Notes under the pieces: model-generated | What the model was told of the DNA's origin: nothing | Database searches by the model: none | The model's input: the letters and a program-made list of their open reading frames with translations, nothing else | Position numbers and translations under genes: made by a program | Shown here: positions 1 through 5,413 of the stretch, piece after piece | Layout: each line of letters starts with the position of its first letter | Numbering within the stretch: the first letter of the stretch is position 1 | Origin: JBHENC01 sp051000345 | GTDB lineage: Bacteria > Acidobacteriota > Blastocatellia > Pyrinomonadales > Pyrinomonadaceae | DNA length: 5,846 nucleotides | Direction: 5' to 3' | Assembly: GCA_051000345.1 (NCBI GenBank) | Contig: JBPCOJ010000110.1 | Coordinates: 1-5,846, forward strand

Positions 1-53
1 TGCAAAAAGTGCAAAACGGTGCGGAAGGTGCAAAATTCCGAAATGCAAAAAAG
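1..53. repeat. Short irregular TGCAAAA direct repeats
   Basis: The triplet TGC recurs at 1, 10, 20, 29 and 44. Four of the five copies continue as TGCAAAA; the third is TGCGGAA. Spacing is 9-10 bases for the first four, about one helical turn, then 15. The array may extend beyond the left edge. It lies just past the terminator of the tRNA gene. No function is evident; it could be a simple-sequence tract or an A-phased bend. Confidence 0.4.
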
Positions 54-59
54 CTCAAT

Positions 60-96
60 AAAAATGCGGATTTGCTTGTTTCTTTAGCAAATCCGC
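60..96 (-). terminator. Intrinsic terminator of tRNA-Leu
   Basis: A perfect 11-base-pair stem is formed by 66-76 (GCGGATTTGCT) and 86-96, with a 9-base loop. Read on the minus strand, the stem is followed by ATTTTTATT. The first base of the stem lies 12 bases past the tRNA 3' end. The plus-strand side has no T-run, so it works only in the tRNA direction. Confidence 0.85.
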
Positions 97-108
97 AAGT
101 ATAGGCTA

Positions 109-192
109 TGCCGGAGGTCGGACTCGAACCGACATGTCCTTGCGAACGCGAGATTTTGAGTCTCGTGCGTATACCAATTTCGCCACTCCGGC
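109..192 (-). tRNA. tRNA-Leu, anticodon CAA
   Basis: This is an 84-base class II tRNA that reads UUG leucine codons. The acceptor stem is GCCGGAG (192-186) paired with CTCCGGC (116-110), with discriminator A at 109. The D-loop contains GG. The anticodon arm is CGAGA-CTCAAAA-TCTCG, which places anticodon CAA at 158-156. A 15-base variable region follows, the long variable arm expected of tRNA-Leu. The T arm is GTCGG-TTCGAGT-CCGAC. The 3' CCA is not encoded (TAGCC follows the discriminator), so it must be added by nucleotidyltransferase. The gene stands alone, between its own promoter and terminator. Confidence 0.97.
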
Positions 193-205
193 AGGTGTGT
201 GTTGG

Positions 206-234
206 ATAATAATCGCTGTTTTTATAAAGTGCAA
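206..234 (-). promoter_or_regulatory. Sigma-70-type promoter of tRNA-Leu
   Basis: On the minus strand a -35 box TTGCAC (234-229) and a -10 box TATTAT (211-206) are separated by exactly 17 bases. Transcription would start near 199-200, about 7 bases before the mature tRNA 5' end. Both boxes are close to consensus and the spacing is ideal. Confidence 0.75.
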
Positions 235-410
235 CCGCCGAAAAAGCGCAGAGTGTGCTCGGTGCTCTTGATGGCGTTCACAAGGACGGGCGCTGCATCA
301 GCATAGGTAACGCAAACATCTTCGATAGTGTTCTACCAAAGCAGGAAACGCGATCCCTTTCATCTTTGAAAACCTTTCATCATCGCCGCTTCTTAAACTT
401 GCAAAAAATG

Positions 411-440
411 TTTACCCGAGCGGCAAGGGATTGCTACAAT
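411..440 (+). promoter_or_regulatory. Extended -10 promoter upstream of the HD-GYP gene
   Basis: TACAAT at 435-440 is preceded by TGC, giving an extended -10 element (TGnTACAAT). A weaker -35, TTTACC (411-416), stands 18 bases upstream. The start would fall near 446-447, 140 bases before the response-regulator start codon. It is the only convincing plus-strand promoter I see in the gap between tRNA-Leu and that gene. Confidence 0.6.
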
Positions 441-445
441 ATAAA

Positions 446-540
446 ACCCTGTTTAGCGGGCGGGAATACATAGGCAACGCCGTTTGGTGATATGCTTGAA
501 AGTAGAGTATCGAACGCGTTCGCAATGAACGCGCTTTTTT
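446..540 (+). ncRNA. Possible small RNA or attenuated leader of the HD-GYP gene
   Basis: A transcript from the 411-440 promoter would run about 95 bases before meeting the terminator-like hairpin at 515-540. It contains a second hairpin at 489-511 (GATAT/GTATC with inner CT/AG and a 7-base loop). It has no convincing reading frame. It may be an independent small RNA, or a leader in which termination controls the downstream gene. I could not match it to a riboswitch class I know, including the cyclic-di-GMP classes that would suit the neighbour. Structure and role are inferred. Confidence 0.35.
515..540 (+). terminator. Intrinsic terminator-like hairpin before the HD-GYP gene
   Basis: CGCGTTC (515-521) pairs perfectly with GAACGCG (527-533) around a 5-base loop, followed by C and six Ts (535-540). 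It lies downstream of the 411-440 promoter and 45 bases before the response-regulator start codon. Either it ends a small RNA or read-through must be allowed for expression of the gene. Confidence 0.65.
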
Positions 541-573
541 ATCGCTCAATCGCGTATTGATGAGAACCAGTGT

Positions 574-578
574 GGAGG
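574..578 (+). promoter_or_regulatory. Ribosome binding site GGAGG of the HD-GYP gene
   Basis: GGAGG ends 7 bases before the ATG at 586. This fixes that start over the in-frame ATG at 601, which has only a too-close CAGG. An out-of-frame ATG at 581 hits a stop after two codons. Confidence 0.8.
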
Positions 579-585
579 CGATGGA

Positions 586-1743
586 ATGATTAACACAGGT
601 ATGAATAAATTGCGCATTCTGGTGGTGGACGACGAGCCGGAGATCAGGGACGTGTTGTGCGAATTGTTGAGCGACGATTACGATTGCATGGCGGCGGCGT
701 CGGCAGAAGAAGCGCTCGAATTGCTGCGCGACGCGCGGTTCGAGTTGGTGATTAGCGACATTATGATGAGCGGGATGAGCGGGCTGGAAATGGTGCCGCA
801 TCTGCACGCGCATTCGCCGGACACGGTCGTCGTGATGATTAGCGGCGTGCAGACAATCGAGAGCGCGATTAAAACTTTGCGCGTCGGCGCTTTCGATTAC
901 ATTATGAAGCCGTTCGATCTGCGGCAGGTGGAACTCGCCGTCAGCCGCGCCCTAGAGCATCACAAATTGCTGCGCGACAAGCAGCTTTACGAAAACCATT
1001 TGCAGGAATTGGTAAGGCAGCGCACGGCGGAATTGGATGCCGCGCTCGGCTCGCTCGAAGGCGCGTATCGTTCGACGCTCAAGGCGCTGGCGGCGGCGCT
1101 GGAAACGCGCGACGCGGAAACGCACGGGCATTCGGAACGCGTCGTATCGTTTAGTATGCGGCTGGCCGAGGAGTGCGGACTCGGCGAAGAACAATTAAAG
1201 GAGCTGGAGTTCGGCGCGCTCTTACACGACATAGGCAAGATCGGCGTGCCTGACGCAATCCTGCGCAAGCCCGCGAAGCTGACGGATGAAGAGTGGGTTA
1301 AAATGCGCGAGCATCCCTTTCACGGGCAACAGATTTTGCGCGAAATCGAATTTCTCAAGGGTGCGACGCACGTCGTCGGACAGCATCACGAAAAGTGGGA
1401 CGGAACGGGTTATCCGCTCGGCTTGCGCGGCGAGGAAGTTGACATCAAGGCGCGTATCTTTTCCGTCGCGGATGCGTTCGACGCGATTACTTCCGACCGC
1501 GTGTACCGCGCAGGGCAAAGTTATGAAGCCGCCGTCGCAGAACTAGACGCCTTCGCCGGTATACAATTCGATCCGAAGGTAGTCGAAGCCTTTCACAGCG
1601 TGCCGCGCGCGGACTGGGATGAACTGCGCCGCCGTTCCTTGCTCAAAGTGCAGGAGAACGCCGCCCCGCTGCCAGCGACGACGCAACAAACTGCGCCCGC
1701 AGAACCTTTGCAGACAAGATCGGAAACGGCGCTCGCAAGTTAA
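586..1743 (+). CDS. REC-HD-GYP response regulator, predicted cyclic-di-GMP phosphodiesterase
   Basis: This 385-residue cytoplasmic two-component output protein is built like RpfG and of similar length. Residues 9-125 are a receiver domain with acidic pair D15/D16, phospho-acceptor D58 (VISDIMM), S86 and K108 (KPF). Residues 112-160 form a charged, probably coiled-coil linker. Residues 161-345 are an HD-GYP domain with HD at 214-215 (LLHDIGKIG), H243, the full HHEKWDGTGYP motif at 267-277, and D296 in SVADAFDAITSDR. With every metal ligand and the GYP loop present, it should hydrolyse cyclic-di-GMP when D58 is phosphorylated. The last 30 or so residues are Pro/Ala/Thr/Gln-rich and probably disordered. 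No sensor kinase is nearby, so its partner is elsewhere. Its original terminator seems to have been split by the unit at 1780-2366. Confidence 0.93.
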   Translation: MINTGMNKLRILVVDDEPEIRDVLCELLSDDYDCMAAASAEEALELLRDARFELVISDIMMSGMSGLEMVPHLHAHSPDTVVVMISGVQTIESAIKTLRVGAFDYIMKPFDLRQVELAVSRALEHHKLLRDKQLYENHLQELVRQRTAELDAALGSLEGAYRSTLKALAAALETRDAETHGHSERVVSFSMRLAEECGLGEEQLKELEFGALLHDIGKIGVPDAILRKPAKLTDEEWVKMREHPFHGQQILREIEFLKGATHVVGQHHEKWDGTGYPLGLRGEEVDIKARIFSVADAFDAITSDRVYRAGQSYEAAVAELDAFAGIQFDPKVVEAFHSVPRADWDELRRRSLLKVQENAAPLPATTQQTAPAEPLQTRSETALAS

Positions 1744-1767
1744 GTCTGTATTGAGCAATCATTAGAG

Positions 1768-1780
1768 AATGGCGCGAATC
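1768..1780 (+). terminator. Left arm of a split intrinsic terminator
   Basis: AATGGCGCGAATC, starting 25 bases after the HD-GYP stop codon, is the exact reverse complement of 2385-2397. Together they would make a 13-base-pair stem followed by a T-run, but about 600 bases now separate them. The right arm is listed separately. That they once formed a working terminator is inference. Confidence 0.5.
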
Positions 1781-1876
1781 GCTTGAAGCCAGCGCGCAAC
1801 ATACAAGTTAGCAGAAACCAGTTAACTCAATGATGAAAATTCGCTGGCGGGGGTCGGGTTGAATGAGTTGTTATAT
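1780..1876 (-). other. attC-like recombination site
   Basis: Read on the minus strand, the left arm is ATATAAC (1876-1870), AACTC, ATTCAAC (1864-1858), CCGAC. This closely follows the R''-spacer-L'' order I recall from aadA-type attC sites. The right arm is CGCTGGC (1794-1788), TT, CAAGC, G, completed in a circle by TTGAAT from 2366-2361. GCCAGCG (1848-1842) pairs perfectly with CGCTGGC. The loop holds a further hairpin at 1806-1827 (6 of 7 pairs). ATTCAAC is also the exact complement of GTTGAAT, so R'' could be either box. Against it, the right arm lacks about four bases expected in the L' box and shows no clear extrahelical base. The site may be worn or atypical. Confidence 0.55.
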
Positions 1877-1893
1877 TGCGCCCGATGTAACAC

Positions 1894-2358
1894 TCAGCTT
1901 CCTTTATGTTTTCTGATTTCAATGCCGGACACATGACTATATACCTCATCAAGTGATAAAGACTCATCTAAGAACCAAGCATCACGCTCATGGCTTACGG
2001 ATGCGAGCCAGCCGATGTTACCGGGAGAATAAAACGCTAAGTCTTCTGGAACTTGCGGCTGTAACCATGAGTAGAGGCCGCGCACCGAACACAGAATTTT
2101 GATTGATTTATCAGCCACTCGATACTGACGAACAATTGCTTCATGCCCAATGAGTTTTGTTCCAAGCCATTCATCTGTTTTGACATTTGAGATTAGAAAA
2201 GGTTTAAGAGAGTCCGCAATCTGGTGAGCTGATGGCTTAAATTGAAATTGCTTTCTCCACACCAAAGTGAATGATTCACATCGAGAGGCGGCAAAATTGA
2301 GAAGATCAATATAGGTCTGCCCCTTCGGTTCACTCACAATGTTAATTACTGGTTTCAT
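1894..2358 (-). CDS. Hypothetical protein, 154 residues, probable cassette gene
   Basis: I do not recognise a family with known function. The protein is soluble-looking, with no signal peptide or membrane segment. It is rich in aromatic residues, with conspicuous patches DEWLGTKL (61-68), YSWL, PEDLAFYS and WLASVSHERDAWF, which look like the conserved core of a small cytoplasmic domain. There is no Cys/His metal cluster or catalytic motif I can name. Its G+C is near 40%, well below both neighbours, and its codons follow that bias. No Shine-Dalgarno sequence precedes the ATG at 2358; instead GTTGAAT TT runs straight into the start codon, as in integron cassettes, whose genes often depend on outside expression signals. 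It stands convergent to the HD-GYP gene and follows the VWA gene on the same strand, so read-through from that gene could express it. Confidence 0.8.
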   Translation of the reverse strand: MKPVINIVSEPKGQTYIDLLNFAASRCESFTLVWRKQFQFKPSAHQIADSLKPFLISNVKTDEWLGTKLIGHEAIVRQYRVADKSIKILCSVRGLYSWLQPQVPEDLAFYSPGNIGWLASVSHERDAWFLDESLSLDEVYSHVSGIEIRKHKGS

Positions 2359-2384
2359 AAATTCAACAGCAGTCTAGCAAAAAA

Positions 2385-2400
2385 GATTCGCGCCATTTTT
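2385..2400 (+). terminator. Right arm and T-run of the split terminator
   Basis: GATTCGCGCCATT (2385-2397) is the exact reverse complement of 1768-1780 and runs into TTTTT and then CTTTT (to 2405). With the intervening unit removed, the plus strand would read as a 13-base-pair stem, a 17-base loop and a T-rich tail, the right layout to end HD-GYP transcription. In the minus direction there is no strong T-run after the stem. Alone, this arm cannot form the hairpin. Confidence 0.5.
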
Positions 2401-2413
2401 CTTTTGGTAAAAT

Positions 2414-3712
2414 TTACGGAGCAGTCGTCGGCGATGTGGGCGCTGCTGGTTGTGTTGTCGGTTTCGTGTTGGCGGGCGCAGGCGGTGTCGTCACGTAGCC
2501 GCGTCGCGTGCGAAGCGTGATGCCGAGTTTGCGTGCGGCGATTTCGAGGCGGCGATATTCTCCCGCGCGGGCGGTAATGAACGGGCGCTTCGGTTTGTAT
2601 GTGACGACGTACTGCGCGCCGATGTCGCGCGCGACCTTGCCGCCTTCGTCGAGCATTTCCTGCGCAGTCGTTGGCAGCCAGATACGCCCGCCTGTTTCCA
2701 AGGCAAGATTCGTCAGCCACTGCTCGCTGCGGCGTACGTCTGCTTCGTAGGCTTTGCGCAAACGCGCCATCGCCGGATCAAAAGTGAAGCCTCTTCCGCT
2801 CCCGCCGATGCTGCCGCCGCCTCCCGCTGAAGAGGGAAACGATTGACCGACGGGGTTGGGATTGATGCCCGCGTTGGCGACAGCCGCGATAGAGTCTCGC
2901 CGCCGTATCTCTTCATTGGTCAGCGCTGCTTTTGTTTTATCCGACTGTTTTTGCAGCACAAACTTCGTATAGCTGATGACATGCACGGTGGCGCGCGCGG
3001 CGTTGAGTTGTTTGAAAGCGTCTGCGCGATTAAGGTTGTTAGCGCCGGAAGTTTCGACGCCGTCCGTGATGAGCACGACGTGGCGATTGCCTTCGGGCGT
3101 GTCTTTGAAGATTTGCGATGCCGCCGCGATTGCTTCCGCGAGCCGCGCGCGTTTGCCCGAATGCAATTTCCACTTGAGCACGGCGGCGAGCGCTTGCCTG
3201 TCAGTCGTCCAATTCTGCAACGTCTCGGCGTGGTCGGCAAATTGTATCAACGCGAGTCGGTCTTCCTTGTGAAGCCCCGCGATGACATGCAGCGCCGCCT
3301 CGCGCGTCAGGGAAGTGCTTTTGGAAACGCCGCCCGTTCCGACTCCCTCGCCGCCCGTGTCTAAAAGCAGCAGCACATTGGCCGGAGTATGGCGCACGCT
3401 GCGCACGGTTTGCGGCACGCCGTCTTCGAGAATCAGCAGATCGTCAGGCTCTATCGTGCGGTCTGAGTTTCCGTAATCGTCATAAGCGAAAACGGGAATG
3501 CGCACTTCTTCCGTGAAGACCTTTATCGAATCTTCAGTGTCCTGCGGCGATGATGACGGCGTCGGAGAAGGTGTGGGCAAAGCGGCGGGCGTTGCTGGTA
3601 AACCTATCGTATCAGCGGAGCGGTTTTGTTGCTGCGCAAACACGCAGAACGGCAATGCAGTAAGCGCAATAGCGAGGAACGTCAAGCAAAATAATTTATA
3701 GCTACGGAACAT
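2414..3712 (-). CDS. Secreted VWFA-related acidobacterial-type protein
   Basis: A 432-residue exported protein with a von Willebrand A fold, of the kind found in large numbers in Acidobacteriota; the biological role of that family is unknown. Residues 1-26 are a Sec signal peptide (FRSYK, hydrophobic core, VFA|QQQ). A Pro/Ser/Thr linker covers 39-56. Residues 65-108 form a strand-rich segment with LLILEDGVPQ, the usual lead-in to this family. The VWA domain starts at 113 (VLLLLDTGGEG) and includes VVLITDGVE (212-220). The metal-binding MIDAS site looks broken: D118 is present, but G120 and E122 replace the two serines of DxSxS. A Gly-rich loop (297-308) interrupts the C-terminal part, and residues 410-432 are a Pro/Thr/Ala tail. 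The ATG at 3712 is chosen because GAGG stands 6 bases upstream. It may be read from pta, 102 bases upstream. Confidence 0.85.
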   Translation of the reverse strand: MFRSYKLFCLTFLAIALTALPFCVFAQQQNRSADTIGLPATPAALPTPSPTPSSSPQDTEDSIKVFTEEVRIPVFAYDDYGNSDRTIEPDDLLILEDGVPQTVRSVRHTPANVLLLLDTGGEGVGTGGVSKSTSLTREAALHVIAGLHKEDRLALIQFADHAETLQNWTTDRQALAAVLKWKLHSGKRARLAEAIAAASQIFKDTPEGNRHVVLITDGVETSGANNLNRADAFKQLNAARATVHVISYTKFVLQKQSDKTKAALTNEEIRRRDSIAAVANAGINPNPVGQSFPSSAGGGGSIGGSGRGFTFDPAMARLRKAYEADVRRSEQWLTNLALETGGRIWLPTTAQEMLDEGGKVARDIGAQYVVTYKPKRPFITARAGEYRRLEIAARKLGITLRTRRGYVTTPPAPANTKPTTQPAAPTSPTTAP

Positions 3713-3718
3713 CTTGAG

Positions 3719-3722
3719 CCTC
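3719..3722 (-). promoter_or_regulatory. Ribosome binding site of the VWA gene
   Basis: GAGG on the minus strand lies 6 bases before the ATG at 3712. It overlaps an in-frame upstream TTG (3724-3722), which would then have no binding site of its own. This decides the start in favour of 3712. Confidence 0.7.
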
Positions 3723-3814
3723 AACCAACGAATCTTCGTTTTATCGTGTCGGACGATTGTGTGCTCCGATGCCGTGAACGCATGTTCGCGTTTGCCTTCG
3801 CTGACAAATTGGAT

Positions 3815-4825
3815 TCAGTTGCTCGCTTTGCGCGCCTGCGATTGCACGGCTGTGATGGCGACGGCGTCAACGATGTCTTCCGCTTTGCAGCCGCGCGAAA
3901 GATCGTTGGCAGGCTTGTCGAGTCCCTGCAAAACGGGGCCGATGGCAGTCGCTTTGGCAAGGCGTTCGGTCAGTTTGTAAGCGATGTTGCCCGCGCCGAG
4001 GTCTGGAAAAATGAGCACGTTGGCGCGTCCGGCAACTTCAGAGCCGGGCGCTTTCGATTGCCCGATTTCTTGGACGAGCGCGGCGTCGGCTTGCAGTTCG
4101 CCATCGACGAGAAGCTCCGGGGCGCGCGCGCGGACGGTCTTCGTCGCTTCGATTACCTTATCTATGCTCTTGTGTTTCGCGCTGCCTTTGGTGGAAAACG
4201 AAAGCATTGCGACACGCGGTTCTGCTTCGAGCAAAGCGCGGCAGGAATCTGCGGAAGCGACGGCGATTTCGGCTAACTCTGCGGCGGTTGGATCAATCAC
4301 GACGCCGCAGTCCGCGTAGATCAGCGCGCCCGATTCGCCGAAGCTTTGATCGGGCAAAGCCATCACGAAAAAGCTCGAAACGATTTTGAAGCCAGAGCGC
4401 ACGCCGATGCAGTGAAGCGCGGCGCGGACAGTGTGCGCGGTGGTGTTCGTCGCGCCCGCAACGGAGCCGTCCGCCTTGTTCAAACGTACCATCAGATTGC
4501 CGTAGAAAAGCGGATCGCCGACGGCGGCGCGCGCTTCGTCCGCCATGACACCTTTGGCGCGGCGCAGCTCGTGGTAAAAATCAACCATCTTCTCGAAGTC
4601 TGCGGCGCGGCGATGATCTATAATTTCGACGCCGTTCAAATTCACGTTGGCGGCGGCGGCGGCTTGGCGAATCTTTTCTTCGCTGCCGAGCAAGGTAATG
4701 CGCGCGATGCGTTCGCGCGCGCAAATGGCGGCGGCAACAACCGTGCGGGAATCTTCGCCTTCCGGCAAAGCGATGTGTTGCAAATCGGCAGCGGCGCGCC
4801 CGCGCAGGCGTTCGAGTATGTTCAT
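3815..4825 (-). CDS. pta: Phosphate acetyltransferase
   Basis: A 336-residue cytoplasmic enzyme converting acetyl-CoA and phosphate to acetyl phosphate and CoA, reversibly. With acetate kinase it links acetyl-CoA to acetate and ATP; no ackA is in the window. The length fits the short, single-domain Pta class. Family landmarks in order are IALPEGEDSRTV (18-29), ADGSVAGATNTTAHTVRAAL (118-137), SSFFVM (150-155), ADCGVVIDPTAAELAEIA (171-188), MLSFSTKGSA (207-216), FPDLGAGNIAYKL (273-285), and GPVLQGLDKPANDLSRGC (296-313). S310 and R311 match the Ser-Arg pair important in the Methanosarcina enzyme. Nothing essential appears missing. The start at 4825 gives the standard N-terminus MNILERL but has only a weak GAG upstream. 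It is divergent from the DUF1232 gene (103 bases between starts) and leads toward the VWA gene. Confidence 0.95.
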   Translation of the reverse strand: MNILERLRGRAAADLQHIALPEGEDSRTVVAAAICARERIARITLLGSEEKIRQAAAAANVNLNGVEIIDHRRAADFEKMVDFYHELRRAKGVMADEARAAVGDPLFYGNLMVRLNKADGSVAGATNTTAHTVRAALHCIGVRSGFKIVSSFFVMALPDQSFGESGALIYADCGVVIDPTAAELAEIAVASADSCRALLEAEPRVAMLSFSTKGSAKHKSIDKVIEATKTVRARAPELLVDGELQADAALVQEIGQSKAPGSEVAGRANVLIFPDLGAGNIAYKLTERLAKATAIGPVLQGLDKPANDLSRGCKAEDIVDAVAITAVQSQARKASN

Positions 4826-4872
4826 GTTGCTCAATTTAACACGAAGCAATTGCGTATGAGAATGAACCGCGC

Positions 4873-4900
4873 TTGTCGTCGCCCGCGCCCGTCGGATAAA
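4873..4900 (+). promoter_or_regulatory. Weak candidate promoter of the DUF1232 gene
   Basis: TTGTCG (4873-4878) and GATAAA (4895-4900), 16 bases apart, each match four of six consensus positions. The start would lie near 4907, leaving a leader of about 22 bases that contains the AAAGGAG site. I see no equally good promoter for pta on the other strand. Confidence 0.35.
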
Positions 4901-4917
4901 CTCGGAAGCGATGAAGC

Positions 4918-4924
4918 AAAGGAG
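4918..4924 (+). promoter_or_regulatory. Ribosome binding site AAAGGAG of the DUF1232 gene
   Basis: AAAGGAG ends 4 bases before the ATG at 4929. The alternative ATG at 4911 lies upstream of this site and has only GGAAG two bases away. The 4929 start is therefore preferred, though the spacing is short. Confidence 0.6.
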
Positions 4925-4928
4925 TTCA

Positions 4929-5393
4929 ATGACACGACTTGAAGCTAAAGGGCGCATGAAAAGTTTGCTGCTGTTTTTGCCGCGACTCGTCGCTTTGTGC
5001 GGGCGGCTGTTGAAGGATAAGCGCGTGCCGAAAACAGAGAAGGCGCTGCTTGCCGGAGCAATTGTTTACGCCATCATGCCGTTCGATTTTATTCCCGACA
5101 TGATTCCATTCGTCGGGCAAATCGACGATGCGTATTTGATCGCGCTCACCCTTCTGCGCTTGGTTAATCACACGAACGAAGACATCGTGCGCGAACACTG
5201 GACAGGCGGCGGCGATATAATTCAATTGACCGGCTCGCTCGCCAGAATCGCGCCGCTCATTCTTCCCAAACGCGTGCGCCGCGTGCTGTCTTCGCGCATC
5301 GAAAGAGCGCCCGACAGAAAAGGCGCGGATGCGGATGCAGCCAAAATCGCTTCGATGAAATTCATCGAAGTGCCGGAAGAAAATATAAGTTGA
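4929..5393 (+). CDS. DUF1232 (YkvA-like) membrane-associated protein
   Basis: A 154-residue protein with the DUF1232 core: Y47, P51, D53, IPD (55-57), IP (59-60), G63 and DD (66-67) in the pattern YAIMPFDFIPDMIPFVGQIDD. The family is widespread in bacteria and has no settled biochemical function. A first amphipathic or hydrophobic stretch lies at about 10-28 (SLLLFLPRLVALCGRLL) and a second around 37-85 spans the core, suggesting membrane association. The C-terminal 40 residues are Arg/Lys-rich, then acidic, and probably cytoplasmic. It is divergent from pta and convergent with the DICT gene, whose stop codon lies only 20 bases beyond its own. Confidence 0.85.
   Translation: MTRLEAKGRMKSLLLFLPRLVALCGRLLKDKRVPKTEKALLAGAIVYAIMPFDFIPDMIPFVGQIDDAYLIALTLLRLVNHTNEDIVREHWTGGGDIIQLTGSLARIAPLILPKRVRRVLSSRIERAPDRKGADADAAKIASMKFIEVPEENIS
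5348..5372. repeat. Perfect inverted repeat in the end of the DUF1232 gene
   Basis: CTTCGATGA (5350-5358) and TCATCGAAG (5362-5370) form a 9-base-pair stem with a 3-base loop, extended by a G-T and a C-G pair. It lies within the last coding codons of the DUF1232 gene. On the minus strand it falls 44-64 bases after the DICT stop codon and is followed by CGATTTT, so it could serve as a weak terminator for that gene. There is no T-run on the plus side. Confidence 0.4.
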
Positions 5394-5413
5394 TTTCGAT
5401 TTACGGCGAGCTG

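Larger units (their letters stand above)
1780..2366 (-). mobile_element. Probable solitary integron gene cassette
   Basis: A 587-base unit read on the minus strand. It begins with the TTGAAT of a GTTRRRY box (GTTGAAT, 2367-2361), two bases before the ATG of its single gene. It ends with an attC-like site whose last bases are CAAGCG (1785-1780). Circularised, the ends would rejoin as CAAGC-GTTGAAT, the usual spacer plus core-site arrangement. Other supports are about 40% G+C against 57-63% outside, no ribosome binding site, one gene filling the unit, and a typical cassette length. Removing it restores a perfect 13-base-pair terminator stem, giving an insertion point G|ATT that fits the relaxed GWT secondary-site rule. 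No integrase gene or second cassette is in the window, so this would be a single attC without an integron. The alternative is a chance resemblance in a horizontally acquired AT-rich gene. Confidence 0.62.

Noticed and set aside
1..53. CRISPR array
   Set aside because: The repeated unit is about 7 bases with 9-15 base spacing and no spacers, far from CRISPR geometry.
356..381. Nine-base direct repeat CCTTTCATC at 356-364 and 373-381
   Set aside because: Short, and not placed against a clear promoter. An operator is possible but unsupported.
255..473. Plus-strand 72-residue reading frame starting with GTG between tRNA-Leu and the HD-GYP gene
   Set aside because: No ribosome binding site and no recognisable protein features, and it runs through the promoter at 411-440. 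Probably chance.
1894..2358. Insertion sequence or transposon as the source of the AT-rich unit
   Set aside because: No transposase, no target-site duplication seen, and the 13-base inverted arms fit a split terminator better than terminal repeats of an element.
3713..3724. Upstream in-frame TTG start for the VWA protein (four extra residues)
   Set aside because: The TTG has no binding site and overlaps the GAGG that fits the ATG at 3712. The signal peptide is also more typical from 3712.
3727..3740. Palindrome AACGAATCTTCGTT before the VWA gene as a terminator or operator
   Set aside because: No T-run on the minus strand, and it is too short to support a specific role.
4911..4928. Alternative earlier start of the DUF1232 gene
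   Set aside because: It has only a GGAAG two bases away, whereas AAAGGAG correctly precedes 4929. It remains possible.
4346..4942. Long plus-strand reading frame of 198 residues antisense to pta, and a similar one at 3746-4276
   Set aside because: Both are shadows of the high-G+C pta gene, rich in Arg/Ala/Gly, with no family resemblance or binding site.
4826..4957. 44-residue N-terminal extension of Pta from an upstream in-frame ATG
   Set aside because: The extension has no resemblance to Pta, overlaps the start of the divergent DUF1232 gene, and the family N-terminus begins at 4825.
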